A DNA stretch of 64,000 bases from Mixophyes australis (GCA_036250195.1 JAVHZZ010000004.1:158315227-158379226); one strand, 5' to 3'; positions 23,442 through 35,129 are shown, counted from the first letter of the stretch. Translations and numbers: made by a program. Notes: a model not told the origin generated them from the letters alone.

Positions 23442-23544
23442 CATTTTAAAATCTCTAGGGCCCCCCAGCTGCCCAAGGCCCCTGGGCTGTAGCCCATAAA
23501 GCCCTTTGGTTAATCCGGCCCTGGCTGCATTGCACATTTCAAAA

Positions 23545-23602
23545 TTATCATTATCAACATTTATTTATATAGTGCCAGTAAATTACGTAATGCTTTACAA
23601 TT
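23545..23602 (-). mobile_element. Fragment of L2-like LINE/SINE tail
   Basis: Contains ACATTTATTTATATAGTGCC and TTACGTAATGCTTTACAATT, a diverged form of the tail found at 8069 and 29663. Only about 60 bp is recognisable. Confidence 0.55.
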
Positions 23603-23798
23603 GGAATGTCTGAATCCATGCAATAAAGTGTGGACCATGATGTGTGCAATTGTGTAAAAGTATTCCTAATGGATTTAAGTGAGTTAATGTACAAGTTAGT
23701 ATGTTTTCAGATAACCTTCTTATTAAAAACTAAATAAAAATAAAATATAATCTATTTTCAGGCATCAAGGAGTCAACCTGAGAACTATTGGTATGCGT

Positions 23799-24126
23799 GG
23801 GGCAGCACGGTGGCTTAGTGGTTAGCAATTCTGCCTCACAGCACTGGGGTCATGAGTTTGATTCCCGACCATGGCTTTATCTGTGTGGAGTTTGTAAGTT
23901 CTCCCCGTGTTTGTGTGGGTTTCCTCCGGGTGCTCCGGTTTCCTCCCACAATCCAAAAACATACTGGTAGATTAATTGGCTGCTATCAAATTGACCCTGG
24001 TCTGTCTGTGTATGTTAGGTAATTTAGAACTTAACCTCCTATGGGTCAGGGACTGATGTGAGTGTGTTCTCTGTACAGCACAGCATAATTAGTGGCACTA
24101 TATAAATAGTTGATGATGATGATGAT
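23799..24126 (+). mobile_element. tRNA-derived SINE with L2-like tail, near full length
   Basis: The head reads GGGGCAGCACGGTGGCTTAG, with a pol III A box (TGGCTTAGTGG, 23811-23821) and a B box (GAGTTTGATTC, 23854-23864), as in tRNA-derived SINEs. The body has a conserved GTTTCCTCCGGGTGCTCCGG segment and ATTAATTGGCTGCTATCAAA. The tail is ACTATATAAATAGTTGATGA then (GAT)n, similar to L2-type LINE 3' ends, suggesting mobilisation by an L2 LINE. Other copies are at 8069, 29090, 29663 and 42378. Confidence 0.85.
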
Positions 24127-26587
24127 ATAAGAAAATTTAATTTTAAATAGTCAGTGCTCAATTTTTGGAGAAGAAACTTGGATTTGCATATATCTCCCCT
24201 AACCACCCTCTGATAGATAACCTAATAAGAAGTAGCTTATAATAGACAATATGGAAATAAGACCCCTGTGATCCTGGAAGTACGGGTACTTCCACATATT
24301 GGGACAATAGCTAATTTCTCAGTGAATCATGTTGTGTAACATTTATTCCTGTTTTAATGTGATAAAGACTTTAAAAAACTAATTTTGAGTGTAAAACACA
24401 GACCAATACTGATTATTTAGTGAGGGTAACATTATAAGGTGGGTGGCATATAATTAAGACTATATATCTTTATACACCTTTACCTTCTGTAATGGGATGT
24501 TATATAAGTGGTTGGTTAATTTGTTGATTTGTTTTTTTAAAACATAACATTCTATTGACAAATTTTAGCAATTTCACTTTACAGTATAGCATGTAAACCA
24601 TCTTCAGAAGTCCAGAAGTCAATGCAAAGACAATATCATGAGTTGTATACAAACAGATTAATGGGAATTTCTGGAATAAATAAAAATACTCACTTGTTTA
24701 AATAAGAAAAGAACCTTAAACTGCAAAATGGCTATTGGGTTGAGTTCATTAGGATAACATGAAATACATATTTCTATTTACCTTCAGTACAAGATTCAGT
24801 AAGCTGCCAAATCCCACCAAAGGCGCTAATGGTCCCACATTGTCTACCTCTTGTCTGAATTGAGTAGGCAGTGGTGTTGTCAATATTCCTTCACTATGGT
24901 CTTCCCATTCATGCCTGCTTTAGTAAGCAAAAGGATTGCAATGCCAGACTACCCAGCAGATTAGGGTAACACAGAAGCGAAGGTTAGTAGAACCTTATAT
25001 TTTAACGTGATTTTTTGGAGTGTGGATTTATCCTTTAATGTTTTCCACTAGATATTTTAGTGACTGTGTATAGCTAATGTTTCACAGATTCTCGGAAACA
25101 GTCTATTTTCTACTTGGGGAGGTTGAGTGGGGTCATATGATCATTCAAAGCAGGGAGCAAAAGCTTTAATGATGCACTTTATTGATGAGGTGTGTTTCAT
25201 ATAAGACACAAAACTCATACACATATTCCATCACTTCCATCACACTTTGATAACAACAACTGGGCCATTAATATTTTAAATGATCATTACCAAACTACTA
25301 TTTTCCACCAAGATTGAATTCAAATTCACAGTTCCTTTGTGTTTTCAATTTAGTATATTACAAGAATATGGTTTGTTTTGTTATTTATGGAGACATTGAA
25401 GAGTGGCTTTGAAAAGTACAAATTCAGCAGATAAATGATTCCATATTTCATTAGCAGAAGTAAATACAGATATGTTTTCTTGGCTATTTTCAAATGGTAG
25501 CACTTTAAAGCATGTGGTGTTGCCTTGGGCATAGAAGTTAATCCAGCTTTTTAATAGCTTTGTGGTCACTTACATCCTTATATGGGGTAAGGATCGTATG
25601 TATCTCTACTGAAAGGGAGGAGACAGTTAGTATCACTTTGTAAATGCTAGCATGGAATAAGTGCTGCTAATGGAAACAATGTGTTTTGGTGGTATTGGAG
25701 TTGTACCGAGTGACTGTTTGAGTTTGATTTGAAAGCCAATCATTCCATTGTAAAGAAGTCGTCTTTTTGTAATGTTATTCTAGGAAAAACTACTGAGAAC
25801 TTCTAGCTTTTTTTTTATATTTAATTGAAGTACCTAAAGTTTTTTTCTAAAAATAAGGAGTAAATTCATTTTGTGGATTCACCTTTTTATGGTTATTTTG
25901 TTGATAACTAGTGTACACGTGTACGATCCTTGTAGCTGTACAGAGGTTATTTAAAAAGAACAGAGTTGTAGGCTATATACATGTGAGTGGAAATGGCATC
26001 TTCTATATATAATAAACTAAGAGTGACACTATGTCTTATGCTTCGTGGTTTGTAGCAGCATTATTTCTGCATTTCTACCTTTTACATACACAGAAAAGAA
26101 TGCAGGCGAGTCAGAGGAAACAACCTAAGAGTCTCTAATTCGATGAGAAATTTCCTTTTTCTACAATGAGTAATGGTCTTGCATTTCCATGGTAAATGGT
26201 TTTTCCTGCTTGCATAGTAAAATGTATAACAAAATAAGGATAATAATAAACTATTGTATAACTAAGAAGTACAAATAAAAGTTGTGTTAATTTCTTGGTA
26301 TATGTTGCAGCCTTAAAAGGTCATGTGATTCTGAAATTCGTACTGCTTAAACCTTTCTCTTTAAAGCTATCATGAAATAACATTTCAAGAACCACTTTGT
26401 GAATAAGGCAACAGTATGTAAGAAATATATATGAATGTTAGCTCTCATTTAATACTAGGCTACATAAATACTGTATAATACATATCAGACAAAATTCTAT
26501 ATTATAATGCTCTGTGCAAAATCACTATACAGTCAACAGGTTATGATGTCAAATCTCACAGTTTTATATGGGATGATTAACCACTCA
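24127..26587. other. No feature recognised
   Basis: AT-rich sequence of ~2.4 kb, the longest stretch here without any repeat family I can name. Short chance frames occur near 25350-25570 (minus strand). They lack recognisable domains. Confidence 0.45.
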
Positions 26588-26791
26588 GGGGTCTATTTAT
26601 CAAATGGTGGTGATATGAAAGGTTTTCTATCACTGCTATAAAGTAAAAATCTTACTTGCTGCTATTTATCAATACATTTTTGCCGGGGCAGCTGAGTGAT
26701 GTTCTTTGTCAGACCATTGGTGGAGTATAGGCCCATGTGTGAACTATTTTTTCTGGATTTAGGATTTTTCTCCCTTTGATAAATAGACCCC
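26588..26791. mobile_element. MITE with GGGGTCTATTTATCAAA ends
   Basis: A 204-bp element with a perfect 17-bp terminal inverted repeat, GGGGTCTATTTATCAAA ... TTTGATAAATAGACCCC. No clear target duplication (flanks TCA / GTA). The ends resemble those at 49434-49949 and 54240-54687, so all three may be one Harbinger-like family. Confidence 0.85.
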
Positions 26792-26827
26792 GTAATGTGA
26801 AATACAAGTATATTAGAAGTGACTAAA

Positions 26828-26890
26828 GAGGTTCCATAACCATATGAAAACACACAATGGCACAGTGCTTTTATATAGGTCATGGAACTC
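26828..26890 (-). repeat. 63-nt palindromic micro-element, copy 1
   Basis: Arms GAGGTTCCATAACC and GGTCATGGAACTC face each other. Its reverse complement aligns with 28293-28355 over the same 63-nt length, including GAGTTCCATGACCT, TTGTG and GGTTATGGAAC. Strand given relative to copy 2. Confidence 0.6.
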
Positions 26891-28292
26891 CAAAGTAACT
26901 CACACTATCCTTATATTTTGCAGAATACAGTTCTTTTTAATACAGTTGTAATTTTTATAACCAAGTAAGTCTTCATATTTTAATTAATATTACATGAAAC
27001 AATATTTAATTGTAGATTTTTTTTTATTTTAATGATAGAATGCATTGCATATGCTGTAACCTGTGAGAGGATTTTGTGACAGGTTGCTAGTAAGAAAGAT
27101 CTGAGTGTAGCCAGGGGTAAGAATAGAGCTGGGTATATCACTCTATCAGTACAATATTTGGCTGAGGTAAATTTGATGGAGCAAGAGATGAATAAAACAG
27201 ACAAGCTGTAAGTATTGCTTGAACCCACTTTATGAATAAATATAAGGTATACTCTCTTTATCACTCCTGGAATGGATGAGGATGTTCCTCATATCTAGGT
27301 GTTTGTTAAAATTCTTTAGAGATGCACTGTACAAAACTGGAAACTGCACATCATTTTCCACCCACCTCCCTTTTAGTAGGACCCCTTCAATCAAAATAAC
27401 TGTTTAGTTTTTCTCCTAAAATACTGCTTCATTTAGCCATGTTTATGGTTTATATTAATCATTATCTTGTATCGATAGTGTATTATTACATTGCTCTGAG
27501 TGCGCCTTGGAAATGCATTTCTCCGCGGAAGTACAACATGGAGGTGCAAAATAGGTTCCATTGAAGGGGTGGGGCTAGGCCCCATCTCTGCTCGCTCTGA
27601 GTTGGTACAAAATAATTTTCCAGAGTCTAAATAGCTGTCTGCACCTCCATACAACAGGAATAAATGTCCCTGAAAGTCTGCTCTCTCCACCCATTATCTG
27701 AGTATAACAATCTTGCTCAAACTGAAATCTTGTTTCTGTAAAGTGAGGAGTCTGGTCTACTAATAAGCACTGCAGTAGGAATGCCTTTACCCCACCCAAC
27801 ACCTCTCCTTGGAATGTGCTGCTCCTCCATAAATGCAGATTATTACACATATGTGCCCTGGCAGAAATCTAGAGACACTTGTGCAATCAAGGCACAAACC
27901 TGCTCTTGCACTGTGGAGTGGACATTTTTACCTTCATAACTTACTTCTATTGACAGTTGTACATTGTAGGTAGAAGCAGGATATCAGCAGAATATATACT
28001 GAAGAATAAAATAGCAGCAGCCACCCTTCCTTAGTGCTTGTGCTCTTCTCGTTCAGACAATATACTCTATTCTGAAAGTAACAGGTTTATTACAACAAAA
28101 AAGAGATTCAAGCTAGAAACAGAATTAGACAAGCGCAAATGATGTTTCTTGACTTTGGTAAAACGCCTAAAGATGTCAATACATAAACTAAATTCCTCCT
28201 TCAACTTACACCATTTCCTCATATTTTTTATTCCCATTATTTTGAAAGACTGTAAATATGTTTAAAGTATTTTAATTTCACAAATTAACTCA
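26891..28292. other. No feature recognised
   Basis: Mixed-composition DNA. 27480-27860 is somewhat GC-richer, with overlapping minus-strand frames of ~90 codons that show no domain. I cannot assign a repeat family. Confidence 0.4.
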
Positions 28293-28355
28293 GAGTTCCA
28301 TGACCTGTACAAAGGTATTTGGCCTGCAACCTTGTGCCCTATGGTCATGGAACTC
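28293..28355 (+). repeat. 63-nt palindromic micro-element, copy 2
   Basis: Perfect 13-bp arms GAGTTCCATGACC and GGTCATGGAACTC enclose a 37-nt centre. Related to 26828-26890 in opposite orientation. Confidence 0.65.
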
Positions 28356-29089
28356 AACAGTGACATATAATATAAACAAAGGAAAAAAGAGTCAAGTGTG
28401 GGTAATTTGTGCCAAAAACTTCAACAAAGAAAAAAATGAGGAAAAGATTTGATGAATGTAGTATTATTGAGCTAATCGCTTAAAAAATGTGAATGCGGAA
28501 GTAAGTTAAAAAGATTTGGATTTAGTGAACAGGCCAATACAACTGAGGGGTTACATAAAATAGACCTTTTTTTCTGCAACAATTGTAATAGTAGACTACC
28601 ATACATTTAAAAAAACAAATCTGATTTTTCTTATTATTATGTTTGCCATTATCTTTGAAGCTTTAAATGATCATATGTCATGTGTACAGATAAATGTTAC
28701 ATTGTCACATGGTAACTCTTTCATTACTTTTTGTCATGTGATCAGGTTTACAGAGCTAAATGAATTAATGTAATGATATCCAGGGTTCTAATTTTTCCAA
28801 TTTCCAACCCTCATTTAGGTTACAGTAAGGCTGGGTACACACTACAGTGCTTTCAGTCGATTATTGGACAAATCAAACAATAAACGACTGCTCGGCCTGA
28901 TATGGCATTATTGTGTATGCTTCAACAATAAATAGTTATCGCTCCAAAGCACATCGTATCGTTTCATTTGATTTTGAAACCGGATTAAATGTGTCATCCA
29001 ATTCTGCAGTGTGTATGTACTCACGACCGGCAGTGTCCATAGATCTCTTTGGGGTGTGCAGAGTCACAATCTTTTCAGTCAATGGTTAT

Positions 29090-29202
29090 CAGCATCATCA
29101 TCATCACCATTTATTTATATAGCGCCACTAATTCCACAGCGCTATACAGAGAACTCACTCACATCAGTCCCTGCCTCATTGGAGCTTACAGTCTAAATTC
29201 CC

Positions 29203-29244
<42 letters not shown>

Positions 29245-29393
29245 AGAGAGAGAGAGACTAGGGTCAATTTTGATAGCAGCCAATTAACATACTAGTATGT
29301 TTTTGGACTGTGGGAGGAAACTGAAGCACCTGGAAGAAACACATGCAAACACAGGAAGAACATACAAACTTCAGATAAAGAGCAGAGATCTGA
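29090..29393 (-). mobile_element. SINE (minus orientation) nested in the 28829-29525 MITE
   Basis: Begins with the (CAT)n tail and TTTATTTATATAGCGCCAC. It continues through GATAGCAGCCAATTAACATA and TGTGGGAGGAAACTGAAGCA and ends before the tRNA head, which is missing. An (AC)n/(AG)n microsatellite interrupts it at 29204-29256. Confidence 0.8.
29204..29256. repeat. (AC)n(AG)n microsatellite
   Basis: About 19 AC dinucleotides (one GC interruption) followed by about seven AG dinucleotides, grown inside the SINE. The SINE copy at 29663 has a shorter AC run at the same place. Confidence 0.95.
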
Positions 29394-29662
29394 AGGTAAA
29401 CCGTGTAAAACATGTATAGTGTATACACATGAATTGGCACACTGATCAGGCCTTTATTTTCTGTTGTTGGTAAAATTGTTAAAGATGTCGCATCAGGAAA
29501 AAAATTCTGTAGTGTGTACCCAGTCTAAGACAATCTCAGGGACTTAACTGGGCCACATATCAGCGTCCTTAAGGATTGCCATGTACTGCCTGAAGGTGAA
29601 AAACACATATACATATAGTGCTTCGACAGAGGGGGTAAGACACACTAGCTGCGGGCACGTAG

Positions 29663-29997
29663 CATCATCATCATCATCATTTATTTATATAGCGCCACTA
29701 ATTCCGCAGCGCTTTACAGAGAACTCACTAACATCAGTCCCTGCCCCATTGGGGCTTACAGTCTAAATTCAGTAACACACACATACACACACACAGACTA
29801 AGGTCAATTTAATAGCAGCCAATTAATCTACCAGTATGTTTTTGGAGTGTGGGAGGAAACCGGAGCACCCGGAGGAAACCTGCGTAAACACGGGGAGAAC
29901 ATACAAACTCCACACAGATAAGGCCATGGTCGGGAATTGAACTCATGACCCCAGTGCTGTGAGGCAGAAGTGCTAACCACTAAGCCACTGTGCAGTT
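29663..29997 (-). mobile_element. tRNA-derived SINE, near full length, minus orientation
   Basis: Starts with (CAT)n and TTTATTTATATAGCGCCAC (tail) and ends at the head. The B-box complement GGAATTGAACTC is at 29933-29944 and the A-box complement CCACTAAGCCA at 29977-29987. It carries the conserved GGAGGAAACCGGAGCACCCG body segment. Same family as 23799-24126, opposite orientation. Confidence 0.85.
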
Positions 29998-30977
29998 GCA
30001 TCATCTGCTATTATGGTAGTTATGCTTTTGCTCGGTCTGGTATAATGTCATTTCTGTTTTCTGGTAAGTGAAAAGGGTGCAATTTTGGGCTGATGGGACG
30101 GAATAAATTTGATAATATGTAAACAAATTAGATTTACTTAAAAATACATGGATGTTTAGAAAGAGAATTCTAAAGGAGCTAAGTGGAGTCTATAAAATAT
30201 ATTTTTGCCATTTTGTTGACCATTACTATGTAGTTTTCACTATGAATCTGAGCATAAATACTACTTATATGTAAAGTTTGTAATTGTGTATCAAACCAAT
30301 ATATAAATTAGACAATTTCTAAGACTTATAACCATATAAGTGAATTATTATGTAACTGAAAGAAAGTATAACGTTTTATAGCAGGTAGGGCATATGCTAG
30401 GACTTAATGTTATTTTTCTAATACACAGTTGCGCAAACTTCAGAATTATATTTTTATTTGCACCGAATTTCCCATGGTGCTCAGTTATACAGGAGGAGTG
30501 TCTGTTTCTGGCTTTTATTCTTCTTCAGCATGAGCTCAACACTGCTGTATAAGTAAAGAAAAAATATCATAATATCTATTTAAATACATTGAACAGTTAA
30601 CATTGTGATAGATTATTTGTGTTTTTCTTTTTATAAATAGAGGATAGGAGGTGGAATGTGTAAATCTGATTACATTGTAATTAATTTTAGATCAGTCAGG
30701 CAGAATTGTAATGACCACATAATTAATTTATCCACACCTGTATAGATAATGAAAATACACTGGATGTAGTTAAAGGAATGTGACACAATGAGTACTTAAA
30801 GGGAACCTTTCATGAAAAAAATAACTTTTCTTAAATGAAAGAGTACAATCACAACATTTGAAAATTGCATTCTTCTTTTTATTTACAAGGTATGTAGCAT
30901 AAATGAAAGCATTGCTTAATGAATGCAAATTAGCACCATATACCACAGTATTGCATTGCTAAAAATACGTCAACGAT
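29998..30977. other. No feature recognised
   Basis: AT-rich sequence with no exon-like or transposon-end signal that I can support. Confidence 0.45.
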
Positions 30978-30985
30978 ATATGAAT

Positions 30986-31494
30986 TAGAAATGCTTGGGC
31001 TCGGTTTTCTGAAAACCGAACCCACCTGAACTTAAGGGATCCGAATGGACTGGCGAACCGGCACGGTACTTTTGCGTGTCCTCGGATCTGAATCAGGGCA
31101 AAACGTCATTGTTGCGTTGTCGCATCTTGCGGGTTTTGGATCCATAAGTACCTCCCTCCCCAGGAGATTCAGCGCCATTACTCACACAGAAACAGGGGTG
31201 GGCAGTGTTCTTGTCACTCTCCATTCTCCAGTGCCATTGCTCATACAGAAGCAGGAGGGGTAGCAGTGCTCTTGTCACTTGACAAAGATTAATGTTATTG
31301 CAGTTAATAATAATGTAGGAAGAAAAAAGCCAAATTATGTGATTTTAGCAAAAAATAAATAAATAGGGATTTTAGGGACAAAATAGGGATCCAAAACCAA
31401 AACCAAAACACGCAAGGGTGGTTTTGCCAAAACCAAAACACAAAGTTAATCCAGATCCAAAACCAAAACACGGGGGCCAGTGAACATCTCTAAT
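30986..31494 (-). mobile_element. Internally deleted hAT family B derivative
   Basis: Runs from TAGAAATGCTTGGGCTCGG to GTGAACATCTCTA (509 bp). Flanks ATATGAAT (30978-30985) and ATATAAAT (31495-31502) match at 7 of 8 bases. Its left end (AACCGAACCCACCTGAACTT) and its right end (ATCCAAAACCAAAACACG) correspond to those of the 2729-6135 element in the same orientation. The transposase region is absent. Confidence 0.9.
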
Positions 31495-31502
31495 ATAAAT
31501 AC

Positions 31503-32036
31503 GAATTCAAATAGAATTTTTTTTCTATTCAGAAACAGAGAGAGTAAAGTAGACTCTGACATTTCTCATACATAGAGCAATTCTGCATTTGGTTTGTCAG
31601 ATCAAATTAGTTATTGACCCAAATCGAAAACCGAGCCCAGACAAGATCTAATTAGATTGGATCAGATCTTGCTTTAAGTTGTAGAAATATGCGAACGATC
31701 ATCATCTGATTCCACTAACTAGGCCCAGAGGTTTAGCTCCAAATTAAAAGAATATGCTACATCTATTCTTTATGATAAATTAATAAGGCATAGGGGAGGC
31801 CTCTCTGCCCAGCAAAACTTGCACAAGAGCTTAGATGGAAGAAAATTACTCAGAAAGCAGTCCAAAAATTACTACACAGCATCCACTAGTTTGTAAACTC
31901 TCATAAACTGACCCCATCCACCCGTCTTCTTGTCTGTTACCCATCTCCCCTACACCACACCCCATTGTATACTCTTGACTTTCACTGCATTTTCCCACTG
32001 TCTTGTGCTACAGTATTTTGTGTCATCCTAAGAATG

Positions 32037-32075
<39 letters not shown>

Positions 32076-33117
32076 TATAATACATATTACAAGTCGTGTA
32101 CTCCAAGAAAATCAAAGACTGTATATATGTCTTTAGAGAACTCAATTTCTTACTGCTCTGTTTTAGCCTTGCAAAATTAATTAAAACAAGGAAAATGTAA
32201 TATCAACAACTGCTTTAACAAGCGATTAGGCTTCACAACCTGGTGGAGAGAGTACAGTGTTTGCCTACAGGTTTTAGCCTTTGCTAACATGTATAATGTG
32301 CTTTCTCAAGTTAGTTAATGTATAGAAATGCTGATGGTAGTGGTGGCAACCTTTAGAGTCTAGTCTAAGGACATTTGTAATCTGTAAAAAAATGCATGCA
32401 GGAAGCATTTAGACTTTATATTCTGTTTTTTATTTTTTAAATTTCTCTCAGGTTGTTTATATCACTATGAAATATCACAAATAACAATAATGAAGCGTGG
32501 CATGAAGACAAGAATAAACAAAAGTCTTTCAGTCAGTGACTCATTAGCCTACAGGCACTGCATAGCCTATTCAACCCTGTTCATTGTTTTCATAGTGAAG
32601 TTGAGTGGCAGCTGAAAGGTTGAAGTAAGAGTCGTCCACACACTCACCTGAGCCACTTGTCTTCCCTGCAGGCCTCAGTGGAGCTAGTTGTAATTGAAGT
32701 ATTTTTCATTCCTAGGGCTCTTGGATTACCAGTGAATGAGATAGTGCATTGTTCCTTAAGTGTAACATTGATCTCTTACATAGAGCAATCACTTGAGAAT
32801 TATACCTATAATTTGCATTTTGGTCCTCTCTTTGTCATTGTTCTTCAAACAAAAAGTATCTGTACACAGGTCTTGTAAATCCTTAGTTGTGTATTATATA
32901 TAGGCATATAATGCTATAATTACATTTTAGAGACAGTCCTGTTTTTTTTTTAAATTGTATTTCTTTATGTACCAGGCAATGTAACCTATTTTAGAGTTTC
33001 TATTTCAAAATACAATGTGTAATGTATGCATTGTATGAAAGCAAACTAAAGGAGTGGGATTTCAATATGAATGGTACAGAGTTAATAAAAATATAATCAT
33101 AACATTAATTCTTATTA
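31503..33117. other. No gene seen; one (TAA)n run
   Basis: Contains a (TAA)n microsatellite at about 32041-32085. The remainder is unassigned AT-rich DNA with a few chance frames (e.g. 32657-32878, plus strand) lacking domains. Confidence 0.45.
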
Positions 33118-33180
33118 CTATTATCCTTTATTTATATAGCACCAACATATTCTGTAGCTGTGTACAATCAGCGGAAACAA
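33118..33180 (-). mobile_element. LINE 3' tail fragment
   Basis: TTTATTTATATAGCACCAAC followed by TTCTGTAGCTGTGTACAATC resembles the 3' tail of CR1/L2-type LINEs in reverse orientation. Only the tail is clear. Confidence 0.5.
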
Positions 33181-34340
33181 ATTGAACATATTACGATTAA
33201 CAAACCCAGACATAAGATGGAAGAGCTTGCCTTTCAGAGTGAACCAGCCACTGCAGATCACAAAGATAAACTTTGTGTTAAATAATTTGTTTCTACGTAA
33301 AGACAAAATAGTTTGTTGAGGAACAAAATTAGAGGTAATAACACAGGATGGAGAAACAATATCACTACTGTAGACAAATGCCGATGAAGGCAGACTTTGA
33401 AATGTTAGGGGGCATTTTAGGAAACTGGTGCTGGACATTTAACCTTGCACGACTCCCTTAGAAATTTAGAATCATCATTTTTTAAATGTTGCCAATTCCA
33501 TTTCATGAAGCTGAAATATATGTATGTTTAGGAGGCAGAACTACAGGTTTTTGCCCAGAAGCTGGGCACACACTGCAATATCCTCAGTGATAGATGTTCA
33601 ATTGCTTTGTAAGAAATCTAAGTGATGTCTGCAAAATCACTAACGATAATTTAGCCTCTCTGTACAGTGCTAAATGACAAAATAGCAGGGCTTAACGATT
33701 GCCTCTCCAGCTGTTATGTGATTGCCTTGTGTTCCAATGACTAGACGCTCCTAATTGCCATTTTGGACATGGTATAGGAGGGATCCGCGACTGACATGCT
33801 GATGCCCATACGAGGCCTAAGTACTAATCAGTGATGAGAATGCTGAAAAGTCTCATTCATTTGCAAGCATGCGGGCTGCTACCTTCTCCAGGCCGAGTAT
33901 ATAACAGTATATAACAAACAATACCTACGGTATATAACAAATGAGCAATAAAATGGTGCCACAGGTCAGTGAACCTGTGTCTGCGATGCAGAATTGCCTG
34001 CAGACATAGCATAGTCTAGCTCCGGTAGCGGTGGAGCGATCTCAGGTGAGGGCAGCCAGAGCTTCTCTCCATTTTGAGGAGTGAAATTGCTAGGCATAAG
34101 TTCTCAATTATTCTAAATGTATTATTTTTGTTTATTTCAAGCTAAGATTACTGTTATATTTGGTCCATTACAAAGCAACATGGCTTGTAATAACATTCAT
34201 TGGACACAATACAAGGCCTGCAATGAAATAGTAATGTAATGTAATATTGAAGTTTCAGTATTAGGATGTGATTAATATAAACCTGGTATAAAGATATTTC
34301 ACATTGCACCTTACATTATCTCTATGTATGTGTAAGACAG
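33181..34340. other. No gene seen; possible MITE end
   Basis: Near 33560, AGCTGGGCACACACTGCA resembles the end of the 28829/50570 Harbinger-type MITE. A matching opposite end was not found. The rest is unassigned. Confidence 0.35.
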
Positions 34341-34529
34341 GTGGAGCCCCAGAAGGAAGATGAAGAAGGGTTTCTTTCACCAGTGGCATTTTCCCCCAAC
34401 CATGAAGATTCCTTTTCCAAACCACACCACCCAATCCATTCACCAAGACTGGAGGAGCCCAAGTGGAGGAGGCTCAGGAGGCCGAAGTGGAGGAGGCAGG
34501 GAGTCAATCACAGGCTACTTCATCAGAAT
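34341..34529 (+). pseudogene. Exon-like segment with acidic EAEVEE motif and splice sites
   Basis: A 189-nt segment preceded by TGTAAGACAG (acceptor-like) and followed by GTAAGTATC, a strong splice donor. The frame beginning at 34457 reads AQVEEAQEAEVEEAGSQSQ, an acidic linker. The segment at 58240-58701 on the minus strand shares GGAGGCCGAAGTGGAG and, at the same distance, the donor GTAAGTATCTT, plus a Pro/Asn-rich stretch upstream (CCACCCAATCC). Repetition with conserved intron start suggests a spliced transposon gene, perhaps the accessory Myb-like gene of a Harbinger element. That assignment is inference; no DNA-binding domain is visible here, and the frame has an upstream stop. Confidence 0.4.
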
Positions 34530-34758
34530 GTAAGTATCTTGATGTTATAATGTAGTCTAATATTAATTATTTTGTTTTGCAGCATAAAAGTGTAGTCCTC
34601 AGAAAACCTTTATTTCCTTTATTTATTTATTTATTTTATTTGACATCCAGCTAACCCCAGTTGGCATCCTCCCACACCACAACCAAATGTGCCTTACCCC
34701 CTGCCCATGTTTTAGTTTTATTCCAAAATATGTAAGAAATATATGCAACATATAAAAC

Positions 34759-35129
34759 TGTTCAAAATGTCCCTTCAGTATGGTACAAATGTACATCAAT
34801 ACACATTTACCTTACCCCAAAAAACGCACACACATATGGTTTTTGGGGGAAAAAAAACTTTTTTATAAATGCAATTTGCAATTTTGGGACTATATCAATA
34901 AAAATAAATAAAAAATAAATATAAAAATGTAAGATTTAAAATAATATTTTCTATCTTACATTTTTATATTTATTTTTTATTTATCTTTGTTGATATAGTC
35001 CCAAAATTGCAAATTGCATTTATAAAAAAGGTTTTTTTTCCCCAAAAACCATATGTGTGTGCGTTTTTTGGGGTAAGGTAAATGTGTATTGATGTACATT
35101 AGTACCATACTGAAGGGGCATTTTGAACA
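34759..35129. repeat. 371-nt near-perfect palindrome (177-bp arms, 17-nt loop)
   Basis: Arms 34759-34935 and 34953-35129 are inverted copies with about six mismatches and no gaps by eye (about 97% identity), around a loop at 34936-34952. The outer end is TGTTCAAAATG / CATTTTGAACA; the inner stem is ATGTAAGAT / ATCTTACAT. No target duplication is obvious. It may be a young foldback element. A transcript would form a long hairpin. Confidence 0.95.

Larger units (their letters stand above)
22315..23523. mobile_element. hAT element with CAGGGCCGG ends, 1.2 kb, non-autonomous
   Basis: Ends CAGGGCCGGATTAA and TTAATCCGGCCCTG are a perfect 14-bp inverted repeat. An exact 8-bp target duplication, GCTGCATT, flanks it (22307-22314, 23524-23531). 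Subterminal GGCCCCTGGGCT also appears near both ends in inverted form. The interior shows no transposase. It contains an (AT)n run and an A-tract. Confidence 0.95.
28829..29525 (+). mobile_element. Harbinger-type MITE (GGCTGGGTACACACTACAG) carrying a nested SINE
   Basis: Ends GGCTGGGTACACACTACAG and CTGTAGTGTGTACCCAGTC form a 19-bp inverted repeat with one mismatch. TAA flanks both sides (28826-28828, 29526-29528). A SINE (29090-29393) sits inside, so the MITE itself is about 400 bp. The copy at 50570-51008 has the same ends and interior in inverted orientation (e.g. CCAAAGCACATC). Confidence 0.85.

Noticed and set aside
23811..23864. A and B boxes as a functional tRNA gene
   Set aside because: Spacing and boxes fit, but the sequence continues into a SINE body and tail, recurs at 29.7 kb, and I do not see a complete cloverleaf.
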